NCBI GenBank assembly: GCA_963697675.1
Contig: CAVOOW010000005.1
Span: 186,001-250,000 of the forward strand
Length of the DNA stretch: 64,000 nt
Origin: CAVOOW01 sp963697675
GTDB lineage: Bacteria > Actinomycetota > Actinomycetes > JACCUZ01
Reading direction: 5' to 3'
Shown: piece after piece, positions 1-8,853 of the stretch
Layout: each line of letters opens with the position of its first letter
Position numbering within the stretch: the stretch's first letter is position 1
Notes under the pieces: generated by a model
The model's input: the letters and a program-made list of their open reading frames with translations, nothing else
Told to the model about the DNA's origin: nothing
The model's database searches: none
Program-made: the position numbers and the translations under genes

Positions 1-2
1 GC

Positions 3-929
3 CGGACACCCAGCCCCACGGCAAGCCCCGCGGCCACGGCGGCTGTGCGCGTCGACCCCGTCTCCCTGCCCGCCCTGATGACCAAGCACTACGACGGTCG
101 TGGTCTTCGGCTCGGCCGCGTGCTCGCAAGCAACGAGGCCTACGTGCGCAGGTTCGTCACCTACCGCAGCGGTGACCTGCGGATCTCGGGCATCCTCAAC
201 GTGCCTCGCGGATCAGGCCCGTTCCCCGTGCTGGTCCTCGGCCACGGGTACATCGACCCCGCGGTCTACGTCAACGGCCAGGGACTGCTGCGCGAGCAGG
301 ACTATCTGGCGCGGAACGGCTACGCGGTCCTGCACACGGACTACCGCGGCCACGCGGCGTCCGACGACGACCCTCGTGCCGAGGTCAGCCTGCGGCTGGG
401 CTACACCGAGGACGTCATCAACGCGGTGCTGGCGATCCGGCGTTCGGGCCTGCCCTCGCTCGACGGCGAGCGTGTCGGACTGCTCGGTCGCTCGATGGGC
501 GGCGGCGTGATGCTCAACGTGCTGACGGTGCAGCCCGGGCTGGTCGATGCGGCTGTCGTCTTCGCGCCCGTCAGCTCCGACACCGTCGACAACTTCGACC
601 GCTGGATCCGCAACGACCCCGTCCGCAACAGCCTGGCCCGGTCGATCATCGACCGGCACGGCTCACCCGAGAAGGCACCGCAGTTCTGGCGCAACGTCAG
701 CCCGCGCACCTTCTTCGACCGCATCAGCGAACCCCTGCTCGTCCACCACGGCACCGACGACGAGAGCTGCCCGATCCGCTGGAGCCGGGCCACGATGCGG
801 GCTCTCCGGGCGGCGGGCAAGGACGCGCGGATGTTCACCTACCAGGGAGAGCACCACGCGTTCGGCCCACAGTGGCCCACCTCGATGCGACGCACCGTCG
901 CCTTCTTCGACCGGACGCTCGCTCCCTAA
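3..929 (+). CDS. alpha/beta hydrolase (S9/dienelactone-hydrolase-like), 5'-truncated by the window
   Basis: Serine hydrolase of the alpha/beta fold. The nucleophile elbow is GRSMG (after GLL), the acid is in HHGTDDE and the histidine in GEHHAF near the C-terminus, the order expected of the family. A GTG at 45 could start a 294-residue protein, but the frame is open to the window edge. The residues encoded before that GTG are Thr/Ser/Pro/Ala-rich, as in a linker after a signal peptide or lipobox, so the real start is probably upstream and the enzyme probably exported. The substrate cannot be told. It could equally be called a prolyl-oligopeptidase-like or acetyl-xylan-esterase-like hydrolase. 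The next gene starts 10 bases after its TAA. Confidence 0.8.
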   Translation, partial: RTPSPTASPAATAAVRVDPVSLPALMTKHYDGRGLRLGRVLASNEAYVRRFVTYRSGDLRISGILNVPRGSGPFPVLVLGHGYIDPAVYVNGQGLLREQDYLARNGYAVLHTDYRGHAASDDDPRAEVSLRLGYTEDVINAVLAIRRSGLPSLDGERVGLLGRSMGGGVMLNVLTVQPGLVDAAVVFAPVSSDTVDNFDRWIRNDPVRNSLARSIIDRHGSPEKAPQFWRNVSPRTFFDRISEPLLVHHGTDDESCPIRWSRATMRALRAAGKDARMFTYQGEHHAFGPQWPTSMRRTVAFFDRTLAP

Positions 930-939
930 GATCACCCGG

Positions 940-1482
940 GTGGCTGACGTAAGCGTGCGACCCGCATCTCCCGACGACGCGCCCGCCGTCGCCGTCGTAC
1001 AGGCCGAATCGTGGAAAGAGACGTTCGCCGGCACGCTCCCGCCCGCCGTCCTCGACCTGCTGCGCGGCGCCCAGGCCGTCGAGCAGTGGCGCCTCGCCGC
1101 GGCCGAGCCCCCGAGCCGGCGCCACCACCTGCTGGTCGCTCAGGCGGGCGCCGAGGTGGTCGGGTTCGCCGCCCTCGCGCCCGCCGCCGACCCCGACACC
1201 CACGCCGAACAGGACGCCGAGCTCGTCGCCATCGGGGTGCTGCCGGACCGGCTGCGGGAGGGCCACGGGTCGCGGCTGGTCAACGCCGCCGTCGACCACC
1301 TCCGCCGGGACGGCTTCGTCCGGGCCCGGGTGTGGGTCACCGGGTCCGACCCGTTGCGACCGTTCCTCGAGGGCGCCGGCTGGGCCGCGGACGGCGCGCA
1401 CCGCACCCTCGACCTGCGCGACGACGGGACGGTCGTGGTCGCCCAGGTGCGCCTGCACGCGTCGATCGTCGACGAAGCGTGA
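940..1482 (+). CDS. GNAT family N-acetyltransferase
   Basis: Protein of 180 residues with the GNAT fold, which transfers an acetyl group from acetyl-CoA to an amine. It opens with the typical VRPASPDDAPAV strand, and the acetyl-CoA binding loop is visible as RLREGHGSRL. The GTG at 940 is chosen because it gives the canonical N-terminus; the frame stays open upstream only as an overlap with the preceding hydrolase. The stop overlaps the start of the AzlC-like gene by four bases (GTGA), so the two are probably co-transcribed. The acceptor substrate is unknown. Confidence 0.8.
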   Translation: MADVSVRPASPDDAPAVAVVQAESWKETFAGTLPPAVLDLLRGAQAVEQWRLAAAEPPSRRHHLLVAQAGAEVVGFAALAPAADPDTHAEQDAELVAIGVLPDRLREGHGSRLVNAAVDHLRRDGFVRARVWVTGSDPLRPFLEGAGWAADGAHRTLDLRDDGTVVVAQVRLHASIVDEA

Positions 1483-2177
1483 GCGCGGCTGTTCCCTGGG
1501 CTGCCCAACGCGCCCAGATCATGCGCACGTCGCTGGGAGTGGGCGTGGCGACGGGTGCCTACGGGTTGTCGTACGGGGCTCTGGGCACCGCGGCCGGTCT
1601 GTCGGTGGTGCAGACCTGCGCGCTGTCCGTGCTGATGTTCAGCGGCGGGTCGCAGTTCGCGCTGATCGGCGTGCTCGGCGGTGGCGGGTCAGCGGTGTCG
1701 GGCAGCGCGTCCGCGATGCTGCTCGGCGCCCGGAATGCGCTGTACGGCGCCCGACTGGCCCCCGTCCTGGGCCTGCACGGAGTGCGCCGGGCCGTCGGCG
1801 CCCAGCTCGTCGTCGACGAGTCGACGGCGGTCGCGCTGCGCTATGAGCCGGAGGGCTTCCCGGCCGCCCGGCTCGGTTTCTGGGCGACCGGTCTGGCGAT
1901 CTTCGTGCTCTGGAACCTCAGCACGCTGATCGGTGCCGTGCTGGGCAACGCCATCGGGGATCCCCGCGACTACGGGCTCGACGCCGCCGCTCCCGCCGCG
2001 TTCCTGGCCCTGCTGGCACCGCGGCTGCACGGCCGCTCCGCCTGGCTGACGGCGGTGGCGGGCGCCGCGGTCGCCGTCGCCGCAGTCCCGCTGGTCCCTG
2101 CCGGCGTCCCGGTGCTGGTCGCTGCGCTGGTGCCAGTCGTCGCGGTCCTGGCCAGCCGCTCCAAGGCGGCGTCATGA
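1479..2177 (+). CDS. azlC: AzlC family branched-chain amino acid exporter, large subunit
   Basis: Integral membrane protein of 232 residues, made almost entirely of hydrophobic segments. It has the AzlC-family start (RTSLGVGVATGAYGLSYGAL) and the FSGGSQFA motif. With AzlD it forms a two-component exporter for branched-chain amino acids and analogues (family knowledge). The GTG start overlaps the preceding stop by four bases, and the small subunit follows 13 bases downstream. The gene pair and the membrane pattern make the family assignment firm; the exact substrate is inferred. Confidence 0.9.
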   Translation: MSAAVPWAAQRAQIMRTSLGVGVATGAYGLSYGALGTAAGLSVVQTCALSVLMFSGGSQFALIGVLGGGGSAVSGSASAMLLGARNALYGARLAPVLGLHGVRRAVGAQLVVDESTAVALRYEPEGFPAARLGFWATGLAIFVLWNLSTLIGAVLGNAIGDPRDYGLDAAAPAAFLALLAPRLHGRSAWLTAVAGAAVAVAAVPLVPAGVPVLVAALVPVVAVLASRSKAAS

Positions 2178-2190
2178 AGGGTGGTGCTCG

Positions 2191-2493
2191 ATGACCTGGG
2201 CCGCGATCGTGGTCAGCTCCCTCGGGTGCTACCTGCTCAAGCTGGCCGGCCTGTCCGTGCCCGCACGGTGGCTGGAGGCGCCGCTCGTACAGCGGATCTC
2301 CGCCCTGCTGCCGATCGCGCTGCTCGCCGCGCTCGCCGCGGTGCAGACGGTGGCCACCGGGACGCACCTGGTGCTCGACGCCCGGGTGGCCGGGGTCGCC
2401 GCCGCGATCGTCGCGTTGCTGCTGCGCGCGCCGTTCCTCGTGGTCGTCGGCGTGGCAGCCGTGGTGACGGCAGGTGTTCGTGCATTCTCCTGA
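2191..2493 (+). CDS. azlD: AzlD family branched-chain amino acid exporter, small subunit
   Basis: Protein of 100 residues with four hydrophobic segments, as expected of AzlD, the small partner of AzlC. The motif CYLLKLAGLSVP near the N-terminus is typical of the family. The ATG at 2191 follows GGGTGG. Its position directly after azlC supports a joint transport function at the cytoplasmic membrane. Confidence 0.88.
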   Translation: MTWAAIVVSSLGCYLLKLAGLSVPARWLEAPLVQRISALLPIALLAALAAVQTVATGTHLVLDARVAGVAAAIVALLLRAPFLVVVGVAAVVTAGVRAFS

Positions 2494-2579
2494 GAATCTG
2501 ACCCGGGTGGGCAACCATCGGGAGATGTGGGACGTCTATCCGGGGGAAGGCACGACCCGGACCTACGAACGGGGTGTCG

Positions 2580-2681
2580 ATGAACGGACTGCCACTGCGC
2601 CACCGCGCAGCTCTGCTCGCTGTGCTGTTCCTGCTGGCGCTGGTCGCCGGGACCTGGCTGTCCACCCGCCTCATCGCCTAG
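2580..2681 (+). CDS. putative 33-residue single-span membrane peptide
   Basis: A short open frame, ATG to TAG, encoding 33 residues: a basic start (MNGLPLRHRA), one continuous hydrophobic helix (LLAVLFLLALVAGTWL) and a short polar end (STRLIA). A weak GGGG lies six bases before the ATG. It sits alone between azlD and a pair of 14-bp repeats. It looks like a bacterial small membrane protein, but nothing beyond composition and the ribosome-site hint proves expression. No function can be assigned. Confidence 0.35.
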   Translation: MNGLPLRHRAALLAVLFLLALVAGTWLSTRLIA

Positions 2682-2703
2682 ACCACCAACTCTCCACCCT
2701 TCA

Positions 2704-2778
2704 AAGTCGATCATGCACTAGCTGACGCGACACGCATCGCTGCAGGTCAGAGCCTCGAAAATCGAAGTCGATCATGCA
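2704..2778. repeat. pair of direct 14-bp repeats (AAGTCGATCATGCA)
   Basis: AAGTCGATCATGCA occurs at 2704-2717 and again, identically, at 2765-2778, 47 bases apart. The same 14-mer forms the arm of the hairpin at 14921-14974, where it also occurs inverted. It lies in a gap between the small peptide and the PPOX gene. It looks like a short dispersed element of this genome; no transposase is nearby. Confidence 0.7.
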
Positions 2779-2815
2779 GGAGTTGGGCCGGCCTGCATTC
2801 GGGTAGAAGTGGACC

Positions 2816-3226
2816 ATGCCCAAGCCGCCCATGCCTGCCGACGTCCTCGAGCTGCTCGAGGGCCCCAACCCCGCCGTGATCACGGCCCTGCGGACCGACG
2901 GGCAGCCGGTGTCGGTCGCTACCTGGTATGTCATGGACGGCGACCGGATCCAGGTCAACATGGATGAGCGCCGCAGGCGGCTCGACTACCTGCGTGCCGA
3001 CCCGCGGGTCAGCGTGACGGTGCTCGATGAGAAGGGCTGGCACACCCACGTCAGCATCCAGGGCCGCGTCGTCGAGATCAGTGCGGACGAAGGACTGGTC
3101 GGGATCGACCGCATTGCCTCCCACTACACACGTCGGACCTTCGGCGACCGCGAGCACGCTCGCGTCAACGCGTTCATCGAGGTCGACCGGTGGCACGCCT
3201 GGGGCGGGAGATTCAACAACGACTAA
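2816..3226 (+). CDS. PPOX class F420-/FMN-dependent oxidoreductase
   Basis: Protein of 136 residues with the split beta-barrel of the pyridoxamine-5'-phosphate oxidase-like family. Recognisable parts are PAVITALRTDGQPVSVATWY, the VNMDERRRRLDYLRADPRVSV block that in this family contacts the deazaflavin or flavin, and a C-terminal IEVDRWHAWGG. In actinomycetes many relatives use cofactor F420 to reduce small molecules. The ATG at 2816 is used. The gene stands alone, after the repeat pair and before the phosphoesterase, so its substrate cannot be inferred from context. Confidence 0.85.
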   Translation: MPKPPMPADVLELLEGPNPAVITALRTDGQPVSVATWYVMDGDRIQVNMDERRRRLDYLRADPRVSVTVLDEKGWHTHVSIQGRVVEISADEGLVGIDRIASHYTRRTFGDREHARVNAFIEVDRWHAWGGRFNND

Positions 3227-3261
3227 CGGCTGCGATCGGTACATCGTCGTAGGCTGCCGAC

Positions 3262-4002
3262 ATGTTGGTGCTGGCGCAGGTGAGCGACATCCACGTCGAT
3301 GGTTCGGCGGTCCGCAACGAGCGGGCGAGCCGGGTGATGCGCTATCTCGACTCCATGTCGACACCGGTCGATGCCATCCTGCTCACCGGTGACATCGCCG
3401 ATCACGGCCTTCCGGAGGAGTACGACGAGGCGCGCAAGCTGCTGGCGGGGACCAGCCCGGTCCTGTCGTGCCCGGGCAACCACGACGACCGGTCGGCCTA
3501 CCGCAGCGCCTTCCTGGGAGTCGCGGCTTCGGTCGATCCGGTCAACGATGCCCATCGGGTGGGTGGCGTCCTGCTGGCGATGTGCGACTCCACGATCCCG
3601 GGCGACGACGGCGGGTTCCTCGCCGACGAGACGCTGGCTTGGCTCGACGAGGCACTGGGCGACGCCGGCGACGACATACCTGCCCTCGTCTGTTTCCACC
3701 ATCCGCCCGTGACGCTCGCGCTGCCCTTCGTGGATGGCATCCGGCTGGCCGGCGAGCACCGGCTCGCCGAAGTGCTCGGCCGGCATGCCAACGTGGTCGC
3801 GGTGCTGTGTGGACATGCCCACACCGCCGCCGCGTCAACATTCGCAGGCCTGCCCCTGCTGGTGGCGCCGGGCGTCGTGTCCACGTCGACGCTGCCGTGG
3901 GAAACGGTCGACACCGTCGACTACTCGCTGCCGCCGGCGATCGCCTTCCACGTGCTCGATGACCAGCGCCGGCTCACGACCCACTACCGCGTCGTGGCGT
4001 GA
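3262..4002 (+). CDS. calcineurin-like metallophosphoesterase (CpdA-like)
   Basis: Protein of 246 residues with the full metallophosphatase signature: D9 and H11 (DIH), the GDIAD motif around D44, GNHD with N73 and H74, a later FHHPP histidine and the GHAH motif. The length and spacing fit the class III cyclic-nucleotide phosphodiesterase/CpdA group, which hydrolyses cyclic AMP in some bacteria. Whether this one does so cannot be told. It starts at an ATG 35 bases after the PPOX gene. Confidence 0.85.
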   Translation: MLVLAQVSDIHVDGSAVRNERASRVMRYLDSMSTPVDAILLTGDIADHGLPEEYDEARKLLAGTSPVLSCPGNHDDRSAYRSAFLGVAASVDPVNDAHRVGGVLLAMCDSTIPGDDGGFLADETLAWLDEALGDAGDDIPALVCFHHPPVTLALPFVDGIRLAGEHRLAEVLGRHANVVAVLCGHAHTAAASTFAGLPLLVAPGVVSTSTLPWETVDTVDYSLPPAIAFHVLDDQRRLTTHYRVVA

Positions 4003-4085
4003 CCCTGCGTACGAAATGACTATGGCGTCCGCATCGGGTGAAGGCTTCACTCGAAGGCAACACTGCTTCGTCTGAGGAGGACCCC

Positions 4086-4403
4086 ATGATCCGGGAACGG
4101 CTGCATTTCACGGTCAAGTCCGGGAGCGGCTGGAACGACGCGTTGGGGCTGATTCGAGAGATCGACGAGATTCAGATGGCCGCCGGCAGGGCGACCGGCA
4201 CCGTATGGACCCAGGTCGTCGGCCCGTTCAACGAGATGGTCATAGAGACCGACTTCCCCGACCTGGCCACATACGAACGCGAGTCCGAGGCTCTCATGTC
4301 CGATCCAGCGGTGCTCAAGCTCTTTCCGCGGTTCGACGCGATCACTGTGGAAGGCAAGGGCTACAACGAGCTGCTCATGACTGCGGAGACCGTGGGGGCC
4401 TAG
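4086..4403 (+). CDS. small NIPSNAP-like / dimeric alpha-beta barrel protein
   Basis: Protein of 105 residues. The ATG at 4086 is preceded by a strong GAGGAGG, which decides the start. The sequence (REIDEIQMAAGRATGTVWTQVVGPFNEMVIETDFPDLATYERE) has the alternating pattern of a ferredoxin-like alpha/beta barrel dimer resembling NIPSNAP or DUF1330-type proteins. No catalytic residue can be named. Its stop overlaps the 3' end of dapB on the other strand by four bases. The fold is inferred from pattern alone. Confidence 0.6.
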   Translation: MIRERLHFTVKSGSGWNDALGLIREIDEIQMAAGRATGTVWTQVVGPFNEMVIETDFPDLATYERESEALMSDPAVLKLFPRFDAITVEGKGYNELLMTAETVGA

Positions 4404-5146
4404 AGGTCGAGCAGGTGCTCGAGTCCGACGGTCAGGCCCGGACGCGACCCGATCTGGCGGACGGCGAGCAACACCCCGGGCATGAACGAGGCACGGTCGA
4501 GCGAGTCGTGGCGGATGGTCAGCGTCTCGCCGTTGGTGCCGAACAGCACCTCCTGGTGCGCCACCAGCCCGCGCAGCCTCACCGAGTGGACCGGTGTGCC
4601 GTCGACGTTTGCACCACGCGCACCGTCGAGCGCCGACGTGGTGGCGTCGGGCTGCGGTCCGAGGCCGGCCTTTGCGCGGGCGTCGGCAACGATTTCCGCC
4701 GTACGACGCGCGGTGCCGCTCGGCGCGTCGACCTTTCCCGGATGGTGCAGCTCGATGATCTCGGTGGACTCGAAGTAGCGGGCCGCCTGTCCGGCGAACT
4801 GCATCATCAGCACCGCGCCGATCGCGAAGTTAGGCGCGATGAACACCGCGGCCCCCTGCTTGGCGTCCACCCATCCCTGCACCGTCGCCAACCGCTTGTC
4901 GTCGAAGCCGGTGGTGCCGACGACCGAGTGGACCCCGTGCTCTACGCAGAACTGCAGATTGTCCATCACCGCGTCGGGACTGGTCAGGTGCACCGCGACC
5001 TGCGCTCCGGTCTCCACCAGCTCTTCCAGCGCGTCGTCGACGTCGATGCGCGCCACGAGCTCTAGGTCGTCGGCAGCCTCGATGGCCCGACAGGCCTCGG
5101 CCCCCATCCGGCCCGCGGCTCCTAGCACCCCTACGCGAACGCTCAT
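4400..5146 (-). CDS. dapB: 4-hydroxy-tetrahydrodipicolinate reductase
   Basis: DapB reduces the DapA product with NAD(P)H in the diaminopimelate and lysine pathway, so it supplies peptidoglycan precursors in the cytoplasm. The 248-residue protein has the dinucleotide loop GAAGRMG near the N-terminus and the signature HHPGKVDAPSGTA that holds the substrate-binding lysine. The length is normal. Its ATG overlaps the stop of the upstream M16 peptidase by four bases (ATGA), and it closes the rpsO-pnp-M16-dapB run. Confidence 0.95.
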   Translation of the reverse strand: MSVRVGVLGAAGRMGAEACRAIEAADDLELVARIDVDDALEELVETGAQVAVHLTSPDAVMDNLQFCVEHGVHSVVGTTGFDDKRLATVQGWVDAKQGAAVFIAPNFAIGAVLMMQFAGQAARYFESTEIIELHHPGKVDAPSGTARRTAEIVADARAKAGLGPQPDATTSALDGARGANVDGTPVHSVRLRGLVAHQEVLFGTNGETLTIRHDSLDRASFMPGVLLAVRQIGSRPGLTVGLEHLLDL

Positions 5147-6465
5147 GCGACCGCGCTGGTGAAGTCGCGGTCCTCGTCGAACGGGCCGACGACAGCGAGC
5201 GTCGGCGTCGCGGTCAGCACCTCGGCGGCGACCGCGCTGACGTCGTCGAGGCTGACCCGGTTGATCCGCTCGATGACGTTGTCGACGGAGAGCAGCTCGC
5301 CGTAGACGAGCTCGGCCTTTCCGATGCGGCTCATCCGCGAGCCGGTGTCCTCGAGACCGAGGACCAGCGATCCGCGCAGCTGGCCCTTTCCTCGTTCGAG
5401 CTCCTCGGCCGTGATGCCGTGGTCGGTCACCTTCTCGACCTCTTCGCGGCAGATCGCGAGGACGTCGTCGACCTTGCGCGGCACGCAGCCCGCGTAGATG
5501 CCGAACAGGCCGGTGTCGGCGTACTGCGCGTGATAGCTGTAGACCGAATAGGCCAGACCGCGCTTCTCGCGGACCTCCTGGAACAGCCGCGACGACATGC
5601 CGCCGCCGAGAGCAGCGTTGAGAACGCCGAGCGCGAAGCGACGGTCGTCACGACGGCTCATGCCGGGCGTGCCGAGGACGACGTTGGCCTGCTCCGTCGT
5701 ACGACGGATGACGCGTACGCCGCCGATGCCGGCAGCGCGCTGTGCGCCCAGCCGCGGACCTGCGGGCGATGCGTCGCCCGCACCCAGACCCGCGGTGGCG
5801 AACGCACCCTTGACGAGGCGCACGACGGAGGCGTGGTCGACGTTGCCTGCGACGGCAACGACCATGTCCTGCGGGCGGTAGCGGCGCCGGTAGTAGCCCG
5901 CGATCGCGCCCCGGCCGATCGTCTCGATCGACTCGACGCTGCCGAGCACGGGGCGCCCGAGCGGGCCGTCACCGAAGAGCACCTGGGCGAACTGGTCGTG
6001 CACCATGTCGGTCGGGTCGTCCTCGTGCATGGCGATCTCTTCGAGGATCACGCCACGCTCCGACTCGACGTCGGCCGCCTTGATGACCGAGGAGGTCACC
6101 AAGTCGCACACCATGTCGACCGCGAGCGGCAGGTCGGTGTCGAGCACGCGCGCGTAGAAGCAGGTGTACTCCTTGGACGTGAAGGCGTTCATCTCGCCGC
6201 CGACGGCGTCGATCGCCGAGGAGATGGTCATCGCGTCGCGGCGCTTGGTGCCCTTGAACAGCAGGTGCTCGAGGTAGTGCGACGCCCCCGCGAGCGAGGG
6301 GGCCTCGTCGCGGGAACCCACACCCACCCAGATGCCGACGGTCACGGAGCGGACAGTCGGCATTGCCTCCGTGACGATGCGCAGTCCTCCGGGGAGGACG
6401 GTGTGGCGGACCAGACCGCCACCACCGTCCCCCTTTTCCAGAGTTCGTGTCGTGCTTCGTGCCAC
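5143..6465 (-). CDS. M16 family zinc metallopeptidase
   Basis: Pitrilysin/insulinase-type peptidase of 440 residues. The inverted zinc motif HYLEH gives H63, E66 (catalytic base) and H67, and a downstream glutamate lies in the SERGVILEEI region. It is a one-domain pair of M16 repeats, the usual length for the actinobacterial protein encoded next to pnp. It starts with GTG seven bases after the pnp stop and overlaps dapB, so it belongs to that operon. In other bacteria relatives process peptides or signal sequences; the substrate here is unknown. Confidence 0.92.
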   Translation of the reverse strand: MARSTTRTLEKGDGGGGLVRHTVLPGGLRIVTEAMPTVRSVTVGIWVGVGSRDEAPSLAGASHYLEHLLFKGTKRRDAMTISSAIDAVGGEMNAFTSKEYTCFYARVLDTDLPLAVDMVCDLVTSSVIKAADVESERGVILEEIAMHEDDPTDMVHDQFAQVLFGDGPLGRPVLGSVESIETIGRGAIAGYYRRRYRPQDMVVAVAGNVDHASVVRLVKGAFATAGLGAGDASPAGPRLGAQRAAGIGGVRVIRRTTEQANVVLGTPGMSRRDDRRFALGVLNAALGGGMSSRLFQEVREKRGLAYSVYSYHAQYADTGLFGIYAGCVPRKVDDVLAICREEVEKVTDHGITAEELERGKGQLRGSLVLGLEDTGSRMSRIGKAELVYGELLSVDNVIERINRVSLDDVSAVAAEVLTATPTLAVVGPFDEDRDFTSAVA

Positions 6466-6472
6466 GCCGCGC

Positions 6473-8695
6473 CTACGCGTTGGCGTCGGCAGGGACCGGT
6501 GCTTCGGTCGAACCGTCGGCCTCCACCGGGATCAGTGAGAGCTTGCCGCGCGAGTCGATCTCAGCGATCTGCACCTGCACCTTGTCGCCGACCTTGACGA
6601 CGTCGTCGACGTTGTCGACGCGCTTGCCGCCGGCCAGCGCCCGCAGCTTGGAGATGTGCAGCAGGCCGTCGCGACCGGGCACCAGCGACACGAACGCGCC
6701 GAAGGTGGTGGTCTTGACGACGGTGCCGAGGTAACGCTCGCCGACCTCGGGCATCGTCGGGTTCGCGATGGCGTTGATCATCGCTCGCGCCGCTTCTGCC
6801 TTGGGACCGTCGGTGGCGCCGATGTAGATCGTGCCGTCGTCCTCGATGGAGATCTCGGCGCCGGTCTCGTCCTGGATCTGGTTGATCATCTTGCCCTTGG
6901 GCCCGATGACCGCACCGATCTGGTCGGTCGGGATCTTGATCGAGATGATGCGCGGGGCGTGCGGCGACATCTCGTCGGGCGCATCGATCGCCTCGTTCAT
7001 CACGTCGAGGATGTGCAGGCGGGCGTCCTTGGCCTGGGTCAGCGCGGCAGCGAGCACGGAGGCGGGGATGCCGTCGAGCTTGGTGTCGAGCTGGATCGCG
7101 GTCACGAACTCCTTGGTGCCGGCGACCTTGAAGTCCATGTCACCGAAAGCATCTTCGGCGCCGAGGATGTCGGTGAGCGCGGCGTAGCGCGTCTCACCGT
7201 CGACCTCGTCGGACACCAGGCCCATCGCGATGCCCGCGACCGGTGCGCGCAGCGGCACGCCGGCGTTGAGCAGCGACATGGTCGAGGCGCAGACCGAGCC
7301 CATCGACGTCGAGCCGTTGGAGCCGAGTGCCTCGGACACCTGGCGGATCGCGTAGGGGAACTCCTCGCGAGCCGGCAGCACCGGCAGGATCGCACGCTCG
7401 GCGAGGGCGCCGTGGCCGATCTCGCGACGCTTGGGCGAGCCGACCCGACCGGTCTCACCGGTGGAGTAGGGCGGGAAGTTGTAGTTGTGCATGTAGCGCT
7501 TGCGCGTCTCGGGCGAGAGCGTGTCGAGCATCTGCTCCATGCGCAGCATGTTCAGCGTCGTGACGCCGAGGATCTGCGTCTCGCCGCGCTCGAACAGCGC
7601 CGAGCCGTGCACGCGCGGGAGCACCTCGACCTCGGCGGACAGCGGCCGCAGGTCGGACAGGCCGCGACCGTCGATGCGGATGCTGTCGCGCAGGATGCGC
7701 TGCCGGACGATCTTCTTGGTCACGGCCCGGAACGCCCCGCTGATCTCCTTCTCGCGACCCTCGAACTGGCTGGCGAGCTTCTCCTTCGCCGAGTCCTTGA
7801 TGCGGTCGAGCTCGGCCTCGCGGTCGAGCTTGTCGGCGATCGCCAGCGCACTGGTGAGGTCCTCGGTGACGGTCGCCGTGACGGCCTCGTAGACGTCGTC
7901 CTCGTAGTCGAGGAAGCGCGGGTAGTCGGCGGTCGGCTTGGCGGCCAGCGAGGCGAGCTCGGCCTGCGCGTCGCACAGCGTGCGGATGAACGGCTTGGCG
8001 GCCTCGAGGCCGGCAGCGACAACCTCCTCGGTCGGGGCTGTCTTGCCCTCGTCCTTGATGAGGTGCCAGGCCGAGCTGGTGGCCTCGGCCTCGACCATCA
8101 TGATCGCGACGTCGTCACCGACAACACGGCCGGCGACGACCATGTCGAAGACGGCCGTCTCGAGCTGCTCGTGGGTCGGGAAGGCAACCCACTGGTCGTT
8201 GATGAGCGCGACGCGCGTGGCGCCGATCGGGCCGCTGAACGGCAGTCCGGCGAGCTGGGTCGACGCGGACGCGGCGTTGATCGCGATGACGTCGTAGAGG
8301 TCGTTGGGGTGCAGCGCCATCACCGTGATGACGACCTGCACCTCGTTGCGCAGGCCCTTCGCGAACGAGGGGCGCAGCGGCCGGTCGGTGAGCCGACAGG
8401 TGAGGATCGCGTCCTCGGTCGGGCGGCCCTCACGACGGAAGAACGAGCCGGGGATGCGGCCCGCGGCGTACATGCGCTCTTCGACGTCGATGGTGAGCGG
8501 GAAGAAGTCGAGGTTCTCCTTGGGCTTCTTCCCGGCCGTCGTGGCCGAGAGAAGCATGGTCTCGTCGTCGAGGTAGGCGGCGACCGAGCCGGCCGCCTGG
8601 CGGGCGAGGCGCCCGGTCTCGAAACGGATGGTGCGGGTGCCCAAGCTGCCGTTGTCGATAACGGCTTCGGTGGTGTGGATGTCCTGACCCTCCAT
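6473..8695 (-). CDS. pnp: polyribonucleotide nucleotidyltransferase (PNPase)
   Basis: PNPase degrades RNA 3' to 5' by phosphorolysis and can add tails. The 740-residue protein shows two RNase-PH cores (N-terminal ETGRLARQAAGS; second core with RIDGRGLSDLRPL and GSNGSTSMGSVCA), a KH domain with GPKGKMINQIQ and a C-terminal S1 domain (YLGTVVKTTTFGAFV). A clear AGGAGAG precedes the ATG at 8695. It lies directly downstream of rpsO, the classic arrangement, with a hairpin in the 158-base gap that may control its mRNA. Confidence 0.97.
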   Translation of the reverse strand: MEGQDIHTTEAVIDNGSLGTRTIRFETGRLARQAAGSVAAYLDDETMLLSATTAGKKPKENLDFFPLTIDVEERMYAAGRIPGSFFRREGRPTEDAILTCRLTDRPLRPSFAKGLRNEVQVVITVMALHPNDLYDVIAINAASASTQLAGLPFSGPIGATRVALINDQWVAFPTHEQLETAVFDMVVAGRVVGDDVAIMMVEAEATSSAWHLIKDEGKTAPTEEVVAAGLEAAKPFIRTLCDAQAELASLAAKPTADYPRFLDYEDDVYEAVTATVTEDLTSALAIADKLDREAELDRIKDSAKEKLASQFEGREKEISGAFRAVTKKIVRQRILRDSIRIDGRGLSDLRPLSAEVEVLPRVHGSALFERGETQILGVTTLNMLRMEQMLDTLSPETRKRYMHNYNFPPYSTGETGRVGSPKRREIGHGALAERAILPVLPAREEFPYAIRQVSEALGSNGSTSMGSVCASTMSLLNAGVPLRAPVAGIAMGLVSDEVDGETRYAALTDILGAEDAFGDMDFKVAGTKEFVTAIQLDTKLDGIPASVLAAALTQAKDARLHILDVMNEAIDAPDEMSPHAPRIISIKIPTDQIGAVIGPKGKMINQIQDETGAEISIEDDGTIYIGATDGPKAEAARAMINAIANPTMPEVGERYLGTVVKTTTFGAFVSLVPGRDGLLHISKLRALAGGKRVDNVDDVVKVGDKVQVQIAEIDSRGKLSLIPVEADGSTEAPVPADANA

Positions 8696-8745
8696 GGGTC
8701 ACTCTCCTGTTCCTGTTCGGAGCAGGCCGCGACGGGCTTGGAACG

Positions 8746-8808
8746 CCGGTCTTCGATGGAAGCCCTCGCGGCGACATGCGCCTCGCGGGAGCCACTACCG
8801 AGGACCGG
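8746..8808 (-). promoter_or_regulatory. hairpin in the rpsO-pnp intergenic region
   Basis: The gap between rpsO and pnp holds an imperfect inverted repeat. The outer arms start CCGGTCTTCG at 8746 and pair with CGAGGACCGG ending at 8808; inner arms CCCTCGCGGCG and CGCCTCGCGGG pair with two mismatches. In Escherichia coli a hairpin here is cut by RNase III and underlies pnp autoregulation. A similar role is plausible but not shown. Confidence 0.5.
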
Positions 8809-8853
8809 CCGGCTGCGCGGTTGCTCCGGTTTGTCGGTGTAGTGGGTAAGCGG

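Noticed and set aside
6656..8842. A 728-codon open frame on the plus strand opposite pnp
   Set aside because: It is a shadow of the high-GC pnp gene: no ribosome site, Arg/Gly/Val-heavy composition and no family pattern. Similar long antisense frames opposite infB, the ABC genes and kynU were rejected for the same reason.
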